Assembly: GCF_000330505.1 (NCBI RefSeq)
Contig: NW_004443753.1
Location: 1-64,000, forward strand
Length of the DNA: 64,000 nt
Source: Entamoeba invadens IP1
Lineage: Eukaryota > Evosea > Mastigamoebida > Endamoebidae
Reading direction: 5' to 3'
Both the position numbers and the translations under genes were made by a program. Below the pieces are notes generated by a model. That model was not told where the DNA came from and did no database searches. It saw only the letters and a list, made by a program, of their open reading frames with translations. Within the stretch, counting starts at the first letter, position 1; each line of letters begins with the position of its first letter. Below are positions 52,486 to 63,362 of this stretch, in pieces.

Positions 52486-52868
52486 CTTGAATAGCTTTTA
52501 ATTGTTCTTTTTTACTTGATAAGCATAGTTTTGAAGTTCATAATATATATCGGACTATACCATAAACCAAAAACCGGACCATGAACAGACCAAAGAAAAT
52601 AATTGGCACAGTGTTTTTTACTATTGATTAACAAAAGAAAAAGCCTTGAAAATATTGCCATAAGTATCCTCAACTTCGGAGTAGAACCATGTTTTTTTTT
52701 TCTATTTTTACTGGACCACCAACAGACCAATTTTTGGTCTACATTTTTTTGTATTAACAAATCAAAAGTGCATTTAAAGTTATTTTTTGCAATAAAAGTT
52801 AAACAATAACTTCAAACACAAGTGAGGTTAAACAATCAAAATAAAACCAAAAATACTTAAAAATAAAT
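52486..52868. other. Intergenic, with transposon-end-like repeats
   Basis: No gene. The motif AACAGACCAA occurs at about 52580 and 52725 and again at 54542, and CAAAAACCGGACC near 52566 is an imperfect inverse of the segment at 54555-54571. These may be the ends of the Tc1-like element described next. Confidence 0.4.
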
Positions 52869-53450
52869 ATGCAACAATTACCTTTAAAAGATTGTACAGA
52901 GAAAATACTGTCGGGTGAAATATGGTTTGCACAATTACACAACTATTAGTTGTGTCAAATTTTCAACGAAGAAATATACGAAAGTATTCTTCTTGATTAT
53001 TGTAATGAATATCAACTTAAAAATTTGGAAAAAGCATCCAAAGAACCATTTGGATTAACTGAGAAGACTTGTGATGTGTTAATTGGAAGCGGAACTTCAA
53101 CAAAACAAACATTTTTATTACCAATTGATTATGTTGAGGAAGATAAAATTGGTGTATTCATGAAAGAGGTAAGAATGTTTATGAAACAAACAACCTCAAA
53201 ATTAGTTATCATTTCAGTTAAGTCAAAAAATCAATTGTTGAATTCAGCTATCATAATACTTGATAAAGAAGTGTCACAAGAAGTAAATATAGAAAAATGT
53301 ATTAAACGTGGAATTTGCACTCCCAATAATATCATCCGTGCTTTCAGAGAAAATTATATAGTAGCACCTGGAAAGGCTCGAATATACAAATACTTTAATT
53401 TGAAACGGTCTTCTTTTGTTAAAAAGTACAACAACATCGAGATAGAATAA
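52869..53450 (+). pseudogene. Unknown ORF with single in-frame TAG
   Basis: ATG at 52869 opens MQQLPLKDCTEKILSGE and meets TAG at 52947-52949. The same frame continues for 166 codons (LCQIFNEEIYESILLDYCN ... RGICTPNNIIRAF) to a TAA. No domain is recognised. Its GICTPNNII resembles GIETPDNII of the MULE-1 N-terminal ORF, which hints at a MULE-related DNA-binding domain, but this is weak. It lies between the ADH2 gene and the Tc1-like remnant. Confidence 0.4.
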
Positions 53451-53459
53451 AAAGGTTGG

Positions 53460-54195
53460 TGATAAAACGAACTAAAAACTATCACAAAGAAAGTGGTATT
53501 CAATGTGCCAAAAAATTGTCAAAATTCCACAAAACAAAGATTTCAGCTACAACAGTCAACTGAATACAAAAAACAACTTTACATATAAAATTTCACCGAA
53601 AAACCCACTCCTTTCTTTAAAAAATATATTAGATAGAAAACGCTTTGTAACTGCTGAATTGAAAATGATTCAAAAAATAGAAAAAAGTGGGAAAAACCTC
53701 GCAAAATCGTGTTTGCAGATGAATGTAGATTTTGTCTTGTGAAAGATTGTCGATCCAAAATGTGGATCCAACCACATTCTGAAAATTCCAAATATTACAC
53801 TTTTCTTTCAAAACACACTGCATCTTTGATGGTTTTTGGAGCCATTGGTCCTAATTATAAAAGTAAGATAATTCGGTTGCACGGAAAAAAATAATGCAGA
53901 CAAATACAAACAAATGTTCAAAGAAATTGATTTAATCAATTATATTCAAAAGAAGTGTGGGAAAGAATCCATTTTATGCAAGACAACGCCCCTCCACACA
54001 AATCGAAAAAAACACTAAAATATTTCAATGACAATAAATTTAAATTACTTCAGGGATGACCAAGGAATTCCCCAGACCTCAATCCAATTGAAAATGTCTG
54101 GTCAATAATTAAAAGACGAATTGAGATTACAGCTGGAATGAATAAAATGGAAATTTTTCAAAAAGTTGAAAAATGTGGAATAAAATAGGACGCAA
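53460..54195 (+). pseudogene. Tc1-like transposase remnant
   Basis: Fragments in several frames give the Tc1 order: a helix-turn-helix-like part (YHKESGIQCAKKLSKFHK), the first Asp in VFADECRF, the second Asp in FMQDNAPPHKS, and SPDLNPIENVWSIIKRR with the Glu. The Trp expected before PRNSPDLN is a TGA stop here. At least four frame breaks and stops are present, so this is a dead copy. The Glu with SPDLNPIENVW spacing fits the DD34E Tc1 group. Confidence 0.8.
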
Positions 54196-54539
54196 AGAAA
54201 TAAACACACTCATTGAATCTTATAAAAGGAGACTTGAAAATTGTAAAATTAATCACTTTCAAACGATCAAACAGTGGTGAAATTAATAAGATGATTATAA
54301 TTAAGTTTTCATATGAAAAATAATTACTATTATATGTTTTTATGTTGTTTCTTATAATATATAATTTATGTTGTTAATAATTGTTCGTTATATATTTAAA
54401 CTTTTACAAAATAATTTAACAATCGAAATCATTTTGGGAAGTTATAATTTAAAAAGTGTCCCAAAAAGTATTTTGGTAAAATAAATAAATAATAATAATA
54501 AATAAAAAAGTACTTTTGAAACATTATTTTATTTTCAAA

Positions 54540-54600
54540 AAAACAGACCAAAGAAAAAGTCTGGTTTTTGATTTGTGCTTTATATTTATAATATTTTATA
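54540..54600. repeat. Possible right end of the Tc1-like element
   Basis: CAGACCAAAGAAAAAGTCTGG followed by TTTTTGAT matches imperfectly, in inverse orientation, the CAAAAACCGGACC stretch near 52566. Target duplication could not be fixed. Confidence 0.35.
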
Positions 54601-54711
54601 ATTACAATTTATTGTAACTGTATTTTGATATAAATATTAAAACCTTTACTGCCACATTTTACTATACAATAAAAAAGACTTACAACTCAATTGAAAAAAA
54701 GAAAAGTTGGC

Positions 54712-54955
54712 TTACAAATCAGAGTCTTGTTTAATAATTTCAATTCCCTCTGATTTAAGCTTTTTAATATGAAACATATTATGGGGTTGTTGCTCGATGT
54801 CTCTTAACTGGTTAATAATTTGTTAAAGTTGTCTGTCAATAATGGTGGCACTTCTTTAAACGTTGAAATTATTCTAACTTCATATATTAATGGGTATTCT
54901 CCATATTGTTGTATTTGACTATTTTCAAACAATATTTGGAAAAAATTGTTTAGTG
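54712..54955 (-). pseudogene. Short decayed coding fragment
   Basis: The minus strand reads QILFENSQIQQYGEYPLIYEV, changes frame near 54806, and continues QLRDIEQQPHNMFHIKKLKS to a stop at 54712. The composition is coding-like but no family is recognised. It is probably the end of a transposon-borne or host gene. Confidence 0.35.
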
Positions 54956-55495
54956 GTACAGATTAGACTGGCCAATCTCACTAAAATTAACCCCAAAATT
55001 TAATTTTTAAACTATTTGAGCATATTTTGACTTGTTACTTTTCTTTTTGCTTATACTGGTAAATAATAATAAATTTAGTCATATAGATTATACGTGCAAA
55101 CAAAATTAAAAAAAATGCTTTAATTCATATATTTTAGCTCAAAAGTTCGTTATTTTAATAAATAATAAAATAATTAAATAGAATGAAGTATTAAAATTAT
55201 TTGAGCAAAATATAACAAATATTCATTTTGGTAATAAAAAATATATTTTATTGTAAAATATGTACAACTTGTTGTTTTTGGCATTTTTTCACTATGTGGA
55301 AAATTGACAATCGAGTTTTTTCTCAAAAGCAAATTACCAACATCATGATATTCAATAACAACAACAGGAGATAAACAATAAATGGGATAAAGTCAGTCTA
55401 GAAACCATATTTTTAACCAAAAATGGGTCATTTTTATTGTTATTTGGTTTTGTTTTTCAAAATTATATTTTTAATTTCGGATCTTTTATTTTTAA
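54956..55495. other. Intergenic, no gene seen
   Basis: AT-rich with no recognisable terminal repeats for the following pogo-like gene. Confidence 0.5.
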
Positions 55496-57330
55496 ATGAA
55501 AACGAACTTGGACAAATTAACTGATTGTGTAATTTATGCTCAGAAGCTGAGTATAACAATAGAAAAAGAAGCTGCCGTTTATAATAACAATAAGGCAAAC
55601 CTTTTATTGTGTAAAGTAGTAGACACAACAAGAGAAATACAGAAACAATTGACTAAGATCACAAAAATAATCGATTATGTTAAAGATATCAAAGAAAATA
55701 TGATGATAGCTTTAGATAAATATGAATATATTGCTGCATTTGCAACACAAATTAAGACTTTCCCCAGATCTGGGTTTACTCAGATGATGAATAACGTGCA
55801 TCTTGTTGTTGAAATACCAGGAATTGAAGAGGTTAACAATAATGATACAATTCGGAAACTCGAAGAACTACACAACCAGATTCAAACTGTGGACATTTGT
55901 TCTAAAGATGAATCGAAGAATTTATCAAAAGATAGTTCTGGTAATATAAATATTAATATTGCTTGTTTTCTTCCCTCCAACGAATTTAAACTTGAAAACA
56001 ACAAAGAATTAGAAATCCAACTTTGTAAAATAACATCCAACGAAGACCAACTCAAAGAAGAAATGGAGACTATTGTACATTGCGTTCGTTCCTTTTTGAC
56101 ATCTTCTGCGAATATTACAAGTCCTAACAAGAGACACCAATTGTTTCATTGCTACAATTACATCAAAGATAATACCATTCTTAATTCATATTCAGCAATT
56201 TCCACCCTCGTTCCATCAATTTCACAAGTCGTACTTTGCAATCAAGTTCTCTATTTCACAAACAAACCCGGTTATTCAGGAAGGCCCGCTTCCTTAACAG
56301 AAAAACAAAAGAATCACATGGTCGAATACATCGAAGAACAACAGACGAAAAAAAGACCAACTGATTTTTATGGTTTGGTAAGTTTGCTTGAAAGAGAGTT
56401 TAATATGTTTGTGCCACTTCATAAAATGTATTACTATGTTAACTCCGATGAAAGAATAAAAGTAGCGAACGCTGTTTGTATGGAAACTTCCAGACTTGAC
56501 GTCGAGGAGAAAGTCATACGTAATTGGTTTGAACGACTCAAAATGTCAGTGAATGGTATTCCATGTGAATTTATATGGAATATGGATGAAAGTGGATTTC
56601 AAAGGTGGGTGGACAAAATAGATGGGAAAGTTGTTGTAATAAAAAGTGCAACAACAAATGATTGTGTAATTCCAACCGATCGTCGTGGAAACAAAATTAC
56701 ACTCATCGCAACTATTTGTATTGATGGGAGTTACTCAAAAGCAATGATTGTAATTTTTCGTTCAACGATAGATGTTGAGTTGTTTAAGTTTGGATGGTTT
56801 AATCAGGTTCTGTTTGAATACTCAGAAACCGCCTTTTTAAACACACAAATATTTCATAAATGGTTGGATTGTGTGTTCCTCACAGAACTCAGTTTAAAAA
56901 GAACAATATCAAATTACAATGGTGAAGCTGCATTGCTATTGGATGGGTATGGCTCACATATTGATGTACTTGCTGTGCAGAAGTTAAGCAAAGCTGGAGT
57001 AAAAGACGTGTTAGAACTTACACATACAAGTAATCTTTTACAAGTGTTGGATGTTTCAATTTCGGAAATCAAAAAAGAGAATTACATGGACAAGAAGCCC
57101 TCGTCGAGTCCGTTCTCTTAAACAGTTCAACCATGAGTAAACAAATACTATCTGTGTTGACATCTTGGCAAAAGACAACAATAAGATTTAACATCTCTAG
57201 AGCTTTTATTGCTTCTGGACTTATTCTTCGTGTTATTAAAAATACCCGTGATAAAAAGGATCCACTTTGTGTTTGTGAAGTCGTTCCAAGTTCGTCTATT
57301 CTTTTACAGGGGTTGTTATATTATTCTATT
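55496..57330 (+). pseudogene. Pogo-like transposase with long N-terminal extension, one frameshift
   Basis: Residues 1-250 are a helical, coiled-coil-like extension with no recognised domain. A DNA-binding-like segment follows (GYSGRPASLTEKQKNHMVEY), then the DDE_1 core with Asp in NMDESGFQ, Asp in LLLDGYGSHID and Asp in HTSNLLQVLDVS. An A6 run near 57069 breaks the frame; reading in the next frame gives RELHGQEALVESVLL and continues through 57133-57330. The core is distinct from the pogo element at 46581. No terminal repeats were located. Confidence 0.75.
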
Positions 57331-57714
57331 TTTGTAATTTTTTGTTTTCAAAATGCTGTTTTGGTAATATTTTATCTTTAATAAAAATTCATTTGAAACA
57401 CACAAAAACGCAAAATTAATAAAATCAAATTATCGTGAAAGAGTTTAGTTACTTTTTTCATTTAAAACCCAATGGAATTCCAGTACGAGAAGTGCAAAAT
57501 TATGATGAAAAACTTAAAACACTTTTAGGAATACAAGCCAACCCATTTTACATTTTGGATTTTCCAAAAAAGTTGATATCACAGAAAAAAACACAAAGAG
57601 TTTAAATAACATTCAAAATTTGGAACCCCTCCATTATCATTAAATATAACAAAAATTGGGAGTTTTAATACGTGTAAATCTTTTGGCAATCATTTAAGTA
57701 TTTACTACAAATTA
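57331..57714 (+). pseudogene. Short coding-like remnant
   Basis: A frame at 57434-57604 reads VKEFSYFFHLKPNGIPVREV and IQANPFYILDFPKK without a stop for 57 codons. It is not recognised. It sits between two transposase remnants and may be their common debris. Confidence 0.3.
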
Positions 57715-58856
57715 ATGAAAAAGACTTCTAAAGGAAAAAAACAATTGGCAAAATTTGATCTCGTGTTAACTCCAACTCAAATTGTATCTTCTACTTTTAA
57801 AAAGAAAAAAAGCAGGGAAAGGATAAAAGAAACAACAGACATGAAAGAAAAAGAGCTTTATATACAAACATTCTTGTACCATTTACAAAAAATGGAAACA
57901 TAAGTGAAACTGCTAAACAGTTCAAAGTGAGTAAAACAACGGTCTAAGGGATAAAAAAGACAAGAAAAAGGAATATCATTGAAAGGAGAAACAAGAGGTT
58001 GAAAACACGGTACAAATATTAAAGTTGACTATAACAGCATAACTATGCTTATAGACGTTCTTAAGTCTCATAAACAAATCACAATGAAAAAATTAACCAA
58101 AGATATAAATACCAAGCGAGAAATGTGGATGGATAAAGTGGCAGAAATTGGACCAAGTCTAGGAAAGAACCAAACAATTATTAACAAAATGTTACAACAA
58201 AAATCGTTATCAGTATGCACAGTTCATCGTATTGTTAAAAAGTTGGGTTGGACACTTAAAAACACTAAAAAGTCATTTTTGACAGAAATACCGAATATAG
58301 ATTATTACAGAGAATGATATATGCGGAACACATCGAATTTGTTGTTAATTTTGAATTTGTTTTTTCTTATCTCGATGAAGTCGGCTTTTCTCTTAATCAA
58401 CGAAGAACACAGGGTTAAAGTTTAAAACGTTTTGTTGTAGTGTTACTCATTCACATATAAGAGAACGAAATCTGACTGTTTTTACAATGATGGTCTCAGG
58501 AAAAAATAGTGTTTAGAATATCCAACAAAAGAGAAAATAAAAATTTGTGCAGAGAATGTGGTATTTAGGTAACTTTCCTCATTCCTTATAGTCTACAATT
58601 GAACGCAATTGAAAAGTGCTTTTTGGTTGAAAAAAGTTATTTGAACCAAGTGATGGTTGACAACACAACTTTTTTCAGAGCAATAAAAAGCACAACAAAT
58701 TATAAACATTTTTTGTTGAACACTGCAGTTCCAAGAAAAATTGAAATGGATCTTTTTGTTGTAATTATAAACGCTTCTTTGTCTCGAGTGACTGAACAAC
58801 ATACAAATGATTTACATTTAAAAACTGGAGAGTGGGTTGACAGAGCCAGAGAATAA
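57715..58856 (+). pseudogene. IS630/Tc1-like (DDE_3) transposase remnant
   Basis: A helix-turn-helix is visible in NISETAKQFKVSKTTV near 57900-57945, followed at 58045-58317 by VCTVHRIVKKLGWTLK. The first catalytic Asp appears in YLDEVGFSLNQRRTQG near 58370. Many stops intervene between 58400 and 58590. The end reads LNAIEKCF with the Glu region, followed by KHFLLNTAVP. This is the DDE_3 order. The copy is heavily decayed. A single TAA at 58854-58856 separates it from the next ORF in the same frame. Confidence 0.65.
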
Positions 58857-59672
58857 GTGTTTTTTGAAAACGATGACAAACCCAACAATAAAATTATCAG
58901 AGTTAAAGTACCAATGTGTAATAACAAAACAATACTTACCTTTGATAAAGATATTCATTCTGTGGCTACAGTAACATTCAAATCAAAAGATGATGCAATG
59001 GAAATACTAGAAAGAGGTATACAACATGATTCCGCTTTTATTTTATCGAATCCATTGAGTTATGAAATTGTGTCAAACGAACAACAATACAAATATGACA
59101 GAAATAAACAAGAAGAAGTTTATACTAATCAAAATGAAACAATTTTTAACAACAAACAAAATGAAATAACTAAAGAAAAAACAACAAATGAAAAGTTATC
59201 AAAATGTAAAGTTGTGGAAATTAGACCAACTTGTTTTACTAACCACAGAACTAGTGAAACATTTAATCGATTAAATGACATATTTTTCAATGACTTAATT
59301 AATCTTCCATCAAGAAATGATATTGAAGAAATTAAAAGTGTAATTTCCAATCAGATGTTGAACACTGAAATACTCGATCTTTATACATTATGGATCAAAA
59401 TGAGAAATGATAAAATTTGGAGAAACAAAATATACATTTCTGATTGGCAAAATTGTTTTGGAGAACGATTGAGTGAAAATCGAATTAAAAATAAAATTGC
59501 AAAAATTGCAAATGAAAATGAATTTATTCTTCCACTTTACCACAACATACATTTTATGATGGTGGGAGTTTTTATAAAAAATGAAAGAGTTTCATTTGTT
59601 GGAAAATTTAACAATTTAATAGATTATGAATTATTTAAATGTGGTTGCATCTTTTGTACAAAGAGAATTTGA
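58857..59672 (+). CDS. Unknown ORF downstream of the DDE_3 remnant
   Basis: A 271-codon open frame, rich in Asn/Lys/Glu, begins without an ATG near its start (GTG TTT TTT) and continues the frame of the transposase remnant after one TAA. It contains IIRVKVPMCNNKTILTF, NLPSRNDIEEIKSVI and IYISDWQNCFGERL. No family is recognised. It could be a transposon accessory protein or an unrelated gene missing its first exon. Confidence 0.35.
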   Translation: MFFENDDKPNNKIIRVKVPMCNNKTILTFDKDIHSVATVTFKSKDDAMEILERGIQHDSAFILSNPLSYEIVSNEQQYKYDRNKQEEVYTNQNETIFNNKQNEITKEKTTNEKLSKCKVVEIRPTCFTNHRTSETFNRLNDIFFNDLINLPSRNDIEEIKSVISNQMLNTEILDLYTLWIKMRNDKIWRNKIYISDWQNCFGERLSENRIKNKIAKIANENEFILPLYHNIHFMMVGVFIKNERVSFVGKFNNLIDYELFKCGCIFCTKRI

Positions 59673-59910
59673 ACTAAAAGGAGTTGATTTCGGAATTAAT
59701 TCACCTATTGATATTGAAGTGCCTCAACAAAAAAAACTGAACATCTTGTGGCGTTTTTGTTTTGTGTTTTATTAAAACCATTTGTAAATATGGGCTTACA
59801 ACAAAGGAACAAATACTTAATGTATTTAATTACACAAATGCAGTCAATTTTCGTCGAAATATATTAACAATTGTTGAACCTACTTTTTTCAATGAAGTTA
59901 TTAATAAACT

Positions 59911-60783
59911 GTTTTCCAAAACTCTGTACCGTTTCCAAAATTTATATAAACCCTTTGTCCTAATTTCCCATTATTTACTATTTTTTATTTGTTTTATTTT
60001 TTATTTTCCTTTTTGTTGAACCAACAACAGTACACAGTTTAAAACCCTTAAAAACCAATACAGTTTCAATTATTGAACAAAAAATCGGGAAATCACCCAA
60101 ATATTGGGTAAATCTTTCCCGATTTTCCAGGTTCGTTATTTGGTTTGTGTTTCATTTTGTGACTAAACTTCAGTAAAATTCTATCTTTCAAATAAACATA
60201 AGATAAACGTAATATAACGATAAACTAATGATGTGATGAAGGACATTATTGCATCAAATGATACAACACTTTAATTAATAATAAGTTTTTGTTTATTTCA
60301 ACAATTAACAAAGTAATCGATAACATAAAACAAACATTTAAACAATCAAGGTTATTAATCAAAAGAGTCTTAAATGAAATAAACAGTTCAAAAATTAAAA
60401 AAACTTTTCAATTGTATAGCCTTAACCAATTTATCTTCTCTCAATGCTTGTTTTACTCGTTTATACTTTTTATTTTTATCCAGAACACGACTTGGTGATT
60501 CTGTAAACATGGACATTTAATTATAAAGTTGTGTTTTATGTTTTTGGCAAAATTTGGGTTATGGGAATCAAAATTTTGATCCCAAGTTTGTTTTTTATAT
60601 TTTTCAAGTAAATTTTTGGTGCAAGATTTATTTGTCAAGTAAAATTTAAAAAAGTCATGTTCGTTATTTTGTTTTTTTCGAGTAAATATTTATAACAAAA
60701 AATGAGGGTTAAGCAAAGGAAAAATTATTTGGAAATTATTTGTCTAAAAAATCGGGGCATCCCAGTACAGAGTTTTGAAAAAC
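59911..60783. repeat. Inverted repeat pair, MITE-like
   Basis: GTTTTCCAAAACTCTGTACC (59911-59930) matches the reverse complement of 60763-60783 at about 19 of 21 positions. The 0.87-kb interior has no convincing gene and includes a hairpin at 60078-60126 with TCGGGAAA...TTTCCCGA arms. It may be a non-autonomous element; target duplications were not confirmed. Confidence 0.45.
60078..60126. repeat. Imperfect hairpin
   Basis: AAAATCGGGAAA and TCACCCA pair with TGGGT and TTTCCCGATTTT around AATAT, with a few unpaired bases. No adjacent gene explains it. Confidence 0.6.
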
Positions 60784-61685
60784 AGTTTATAATAAATTAG
60801 TTTTGAATTTGTTATTATTTCTATCCCATAATTACCAATGCAAATAAAAAAAAGAAAAAATAACAACCCCTGTACAAGAATTAAATACAAAAGTAATATT
60901 GTTTAAGTGGTATAAAATATATACAAAGCAACTTATTTTACTTGAAAATAAAAATATATTAGTAAAAGTATTTTTACATTGATATATATTATATAAATAA
61001 TAGTTTACAGACACACAAAGTCATATATACAGTTAATAGAATAAAAATTATGTTTTTATTTTTATTTTTAAATAACAAAAAATGACTTGAAATAATGTTG
61101 AAATTTGTTGCATTTTTGATTGAAGTACGCAAACATAACGCCAGAAATCCCGAAACAAATATTTTCAAGCCAATAAAATTTGAAGTATTTGGCGATGTAC
61201 CTGGAGTTATTGAAAACATATTCACAATCAAGTACATTTCAACCACCTTGAATATCATTATTATATCATATATGGATTAATATATACAATACCAATAACA
61301 AACATGTTTACTTATTGTTATAATACATTCTATAACGCAGTTTGTTGTAGTTGAATTTAAAAAAAAAGATAACAGTTTGCTGATTTGTCTGTTTTTGCGC
61401 TTTTTTACATCTCCATAGTAAGTTCCGTTGTTTTTATTTAACATGTTGGTGTGATTGTTTCAACTTTTTTCAAAAAGAATAAAAAATTAAATTTGATTAT
61501 ATTTGAGATGTGAACAAAAAAACAGCGTTGGTGAAAAATATTATTGAAATATATCCTTGCAGACATTCGATTTTTTCAAATTATTATTTTTATTAATAAT
61601 AATAATAATATAATAATATAACAACTTATAACTTAATTAAATTTATTAAAACAATAATAAACATTAAATAAAAGTAACAAATAAA
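60784..61685. other. Intergenic, no gene supported
   Basis: Short frames occur on both strands (e.g. 61095-61280 plus, 60989-61258 minus), overlapping each other. I see no motif and no composition shift that chooses one. Confidence 0.45.
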
Positions 61686-62567
61686 TTAATTTCGATGAAT
61701 TACTGTATTTGATGGGAAACATCGAATTCCAATTGAAGTGACACTTGATGGTATTATAACACTGCTCAGACTACTACATTTATTGAAACACCAATCACCG
61801 ATTAATGTTACACTGGATGTTATTGTAACACTGCTTAAACTACTGCATTCATTGAAACAACCACCACTAATTGATGTCACGCCTGATGGAATAATAACAT
61901 CACTTAAACTACTGCATTTATTGAAACACCAATCACCGATTAATGTAACACTCAATGGTATTGTAATACTTGTCAATCTACTACATCCACTGAAACAACC
62001 TTCACCAATTGATTTAACATTTGATGGTATGTTGACACTACTTAAACTACTACATTTATAGAAACAATAATCACCAATTGATGTCACACTTGATGGTATT
62101 ATAATACTGCTTAATTTACCACATTCGTAGAAACAACAATCACCAATCGATGTAACACCCAATGGTATGTTATTACCACTTTTCTTTCTATCATTTTGAG
62201 TGTAAGTAACATTTTTAAACTCAATGTTTCGACTTTTGTTTCTGTCAACAGTTTCAAAGTCAACATTGAACCACACGATGATTCGATATAACTCTTTCTT
62301 TAAAACACCTTCATTTTCACAATTTCCATTATCTCTGTTGATCATAAATCCATTGTTAAAGTTTTCATCTTTTACATCCCACAAATGAAGTGTCTCGATA
62401 TTTGGGAAGTATCCAAGTGTTTTGGAATTTAGCGGAATTGGGTTGAAGTGGAACTTTTCCATATTACCATCAAACTTCTTGCACACCAACTCCAAGTTAA
62501 TTAAGTCGTTGATAGTCTCGAAGTACTTCGAGACTATCATGATGTGATAACCAGAAAGTCCACTCAT
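61686..62567 (-). CDS. BspA-like leucine-rich repeat protein (LRR_5)
   Basis: Starting at ATG 62567 (MSGLSGYHIM), about 293 residues. The N-terminal cap (SKYFETINDLINLELVCKKF ... PNIETLHLWD) is typical of the large Entamoeba BspA-like family. From residue about 130 there are six to seven 23-residue repeats of the form SxVTSIGDxCFxxCSSLSSVxIP. Such proteins occur in the cytoplasm or at the surface despite lacking a signal peptide, and are thought to bind other proteins. It is a short member. The frame extends upstream by 30 codons but that part is AT-rich. A perfect 30-bp palindrome lies inside the gene near its start. Confidence 0.88.
   Translation of the reverse strand: MSGLSGYHIMIVSKYFETINDLINLELVCKKFDGNMEKFHFNPIPLNSKTLGYFPNIETLHLWDVKDENFNNGFMINRDNGNCENEGVLKKELYRIIVWFNVDFETVDRNKSRNIEFKNVTYTQNDRKKSGNNIPLGVTSIGDCCFYECGKLSSIIIPSSVTSIGDYCFYKCSSLSSVNIPSNVKSIGEGCFSGCSRLTSITIPLSVTLIGDWCFNKCSSLSDVIIPSGVTSISGGCFNECSSLSSVTITSSVTLIGDWCFNKCSSLSSVIIPSSVTSIGIRCFPSNTVIHRN
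62510..62539. repeat. Perfect 30-bp palindrome inside the BspA-like gene
   Basis: The 15-base half TGATAGTCTCGAAGT is followed immediately by its reverse complement, with no loop. It encodes IVSKYFETI. The symmetry is full over 30 bases and stops abruptly on both sides. Confidence 0.9.
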
Positions 62568-63362
62568 TTTGATATTCACAGTTATTCGGTTTTTAAATAT
62601 TGAAAAATTCGTTTTTTGTTTACAATTATAATAAATTATCAAATTAAAGTCAATCACTGTTTTAAGCTATATATAAATATCGTAAAATATACTATTCTTA
62701 AACAGAAAATTATAAATTAAATATAATACATAATTTAAATGTTTAAAAATTATTTACAAAACAACACTGCAAATATTATTAATTGTATGTTTTTTGAAAG
62801 AAAATAATTTGTTAAAACTGTTACAGTAGGGAAAATTTAAATTAATTATAATTATTGTGTGACTTTCCAATATAAAAAATAAACATCTTCAAGTTCTAAA
62901 AATATACACAGAAACATGTTTTTATCTAAAATTGCAAGTTGATTTTTTTGAATTGTGATTGAATTAAAATTGAAACAGATTCAATCCCAAATTATTCAAT
63001 TACTAAATATTAAAATCCAATTTATTTAACCTTTTAACCGTGTTAATCGTACCAACACTCTGTTTTTAAACAATTAATACATTTGTTTAAAATCACAATC
63101 ATTGAAATAAAAACAAACAACAGGTAGGCAGTGATATATCACAGAAAAGTTCGCAAGTTGGTTCAGATTGTCAAAATAAACAATTTAGATTCAGATATAT
63201 ATTGTATTGATAATAATACAACGGCGCTGCTCCCGAGTGGCACTTGCTTTGTGATAATAATGGTTGTTTTTTTAAACAAACCCAGTTCAAGGAACTTTGA
63301 TAAAAACACTCCCAAAGCTTCACCTTTCGTAATTATATTGTTAATAAATTAACCAATCTTTT
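62568..63362. other. Intergenic, no gene supported
   Basis: AT-rich. A 73-codon plus-strand frame near 63131 includes a GC-richer patch (GGCGCTGCTCCCGAG at 63222-63236) but has no recognisable motif. Confidence 0.45.
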
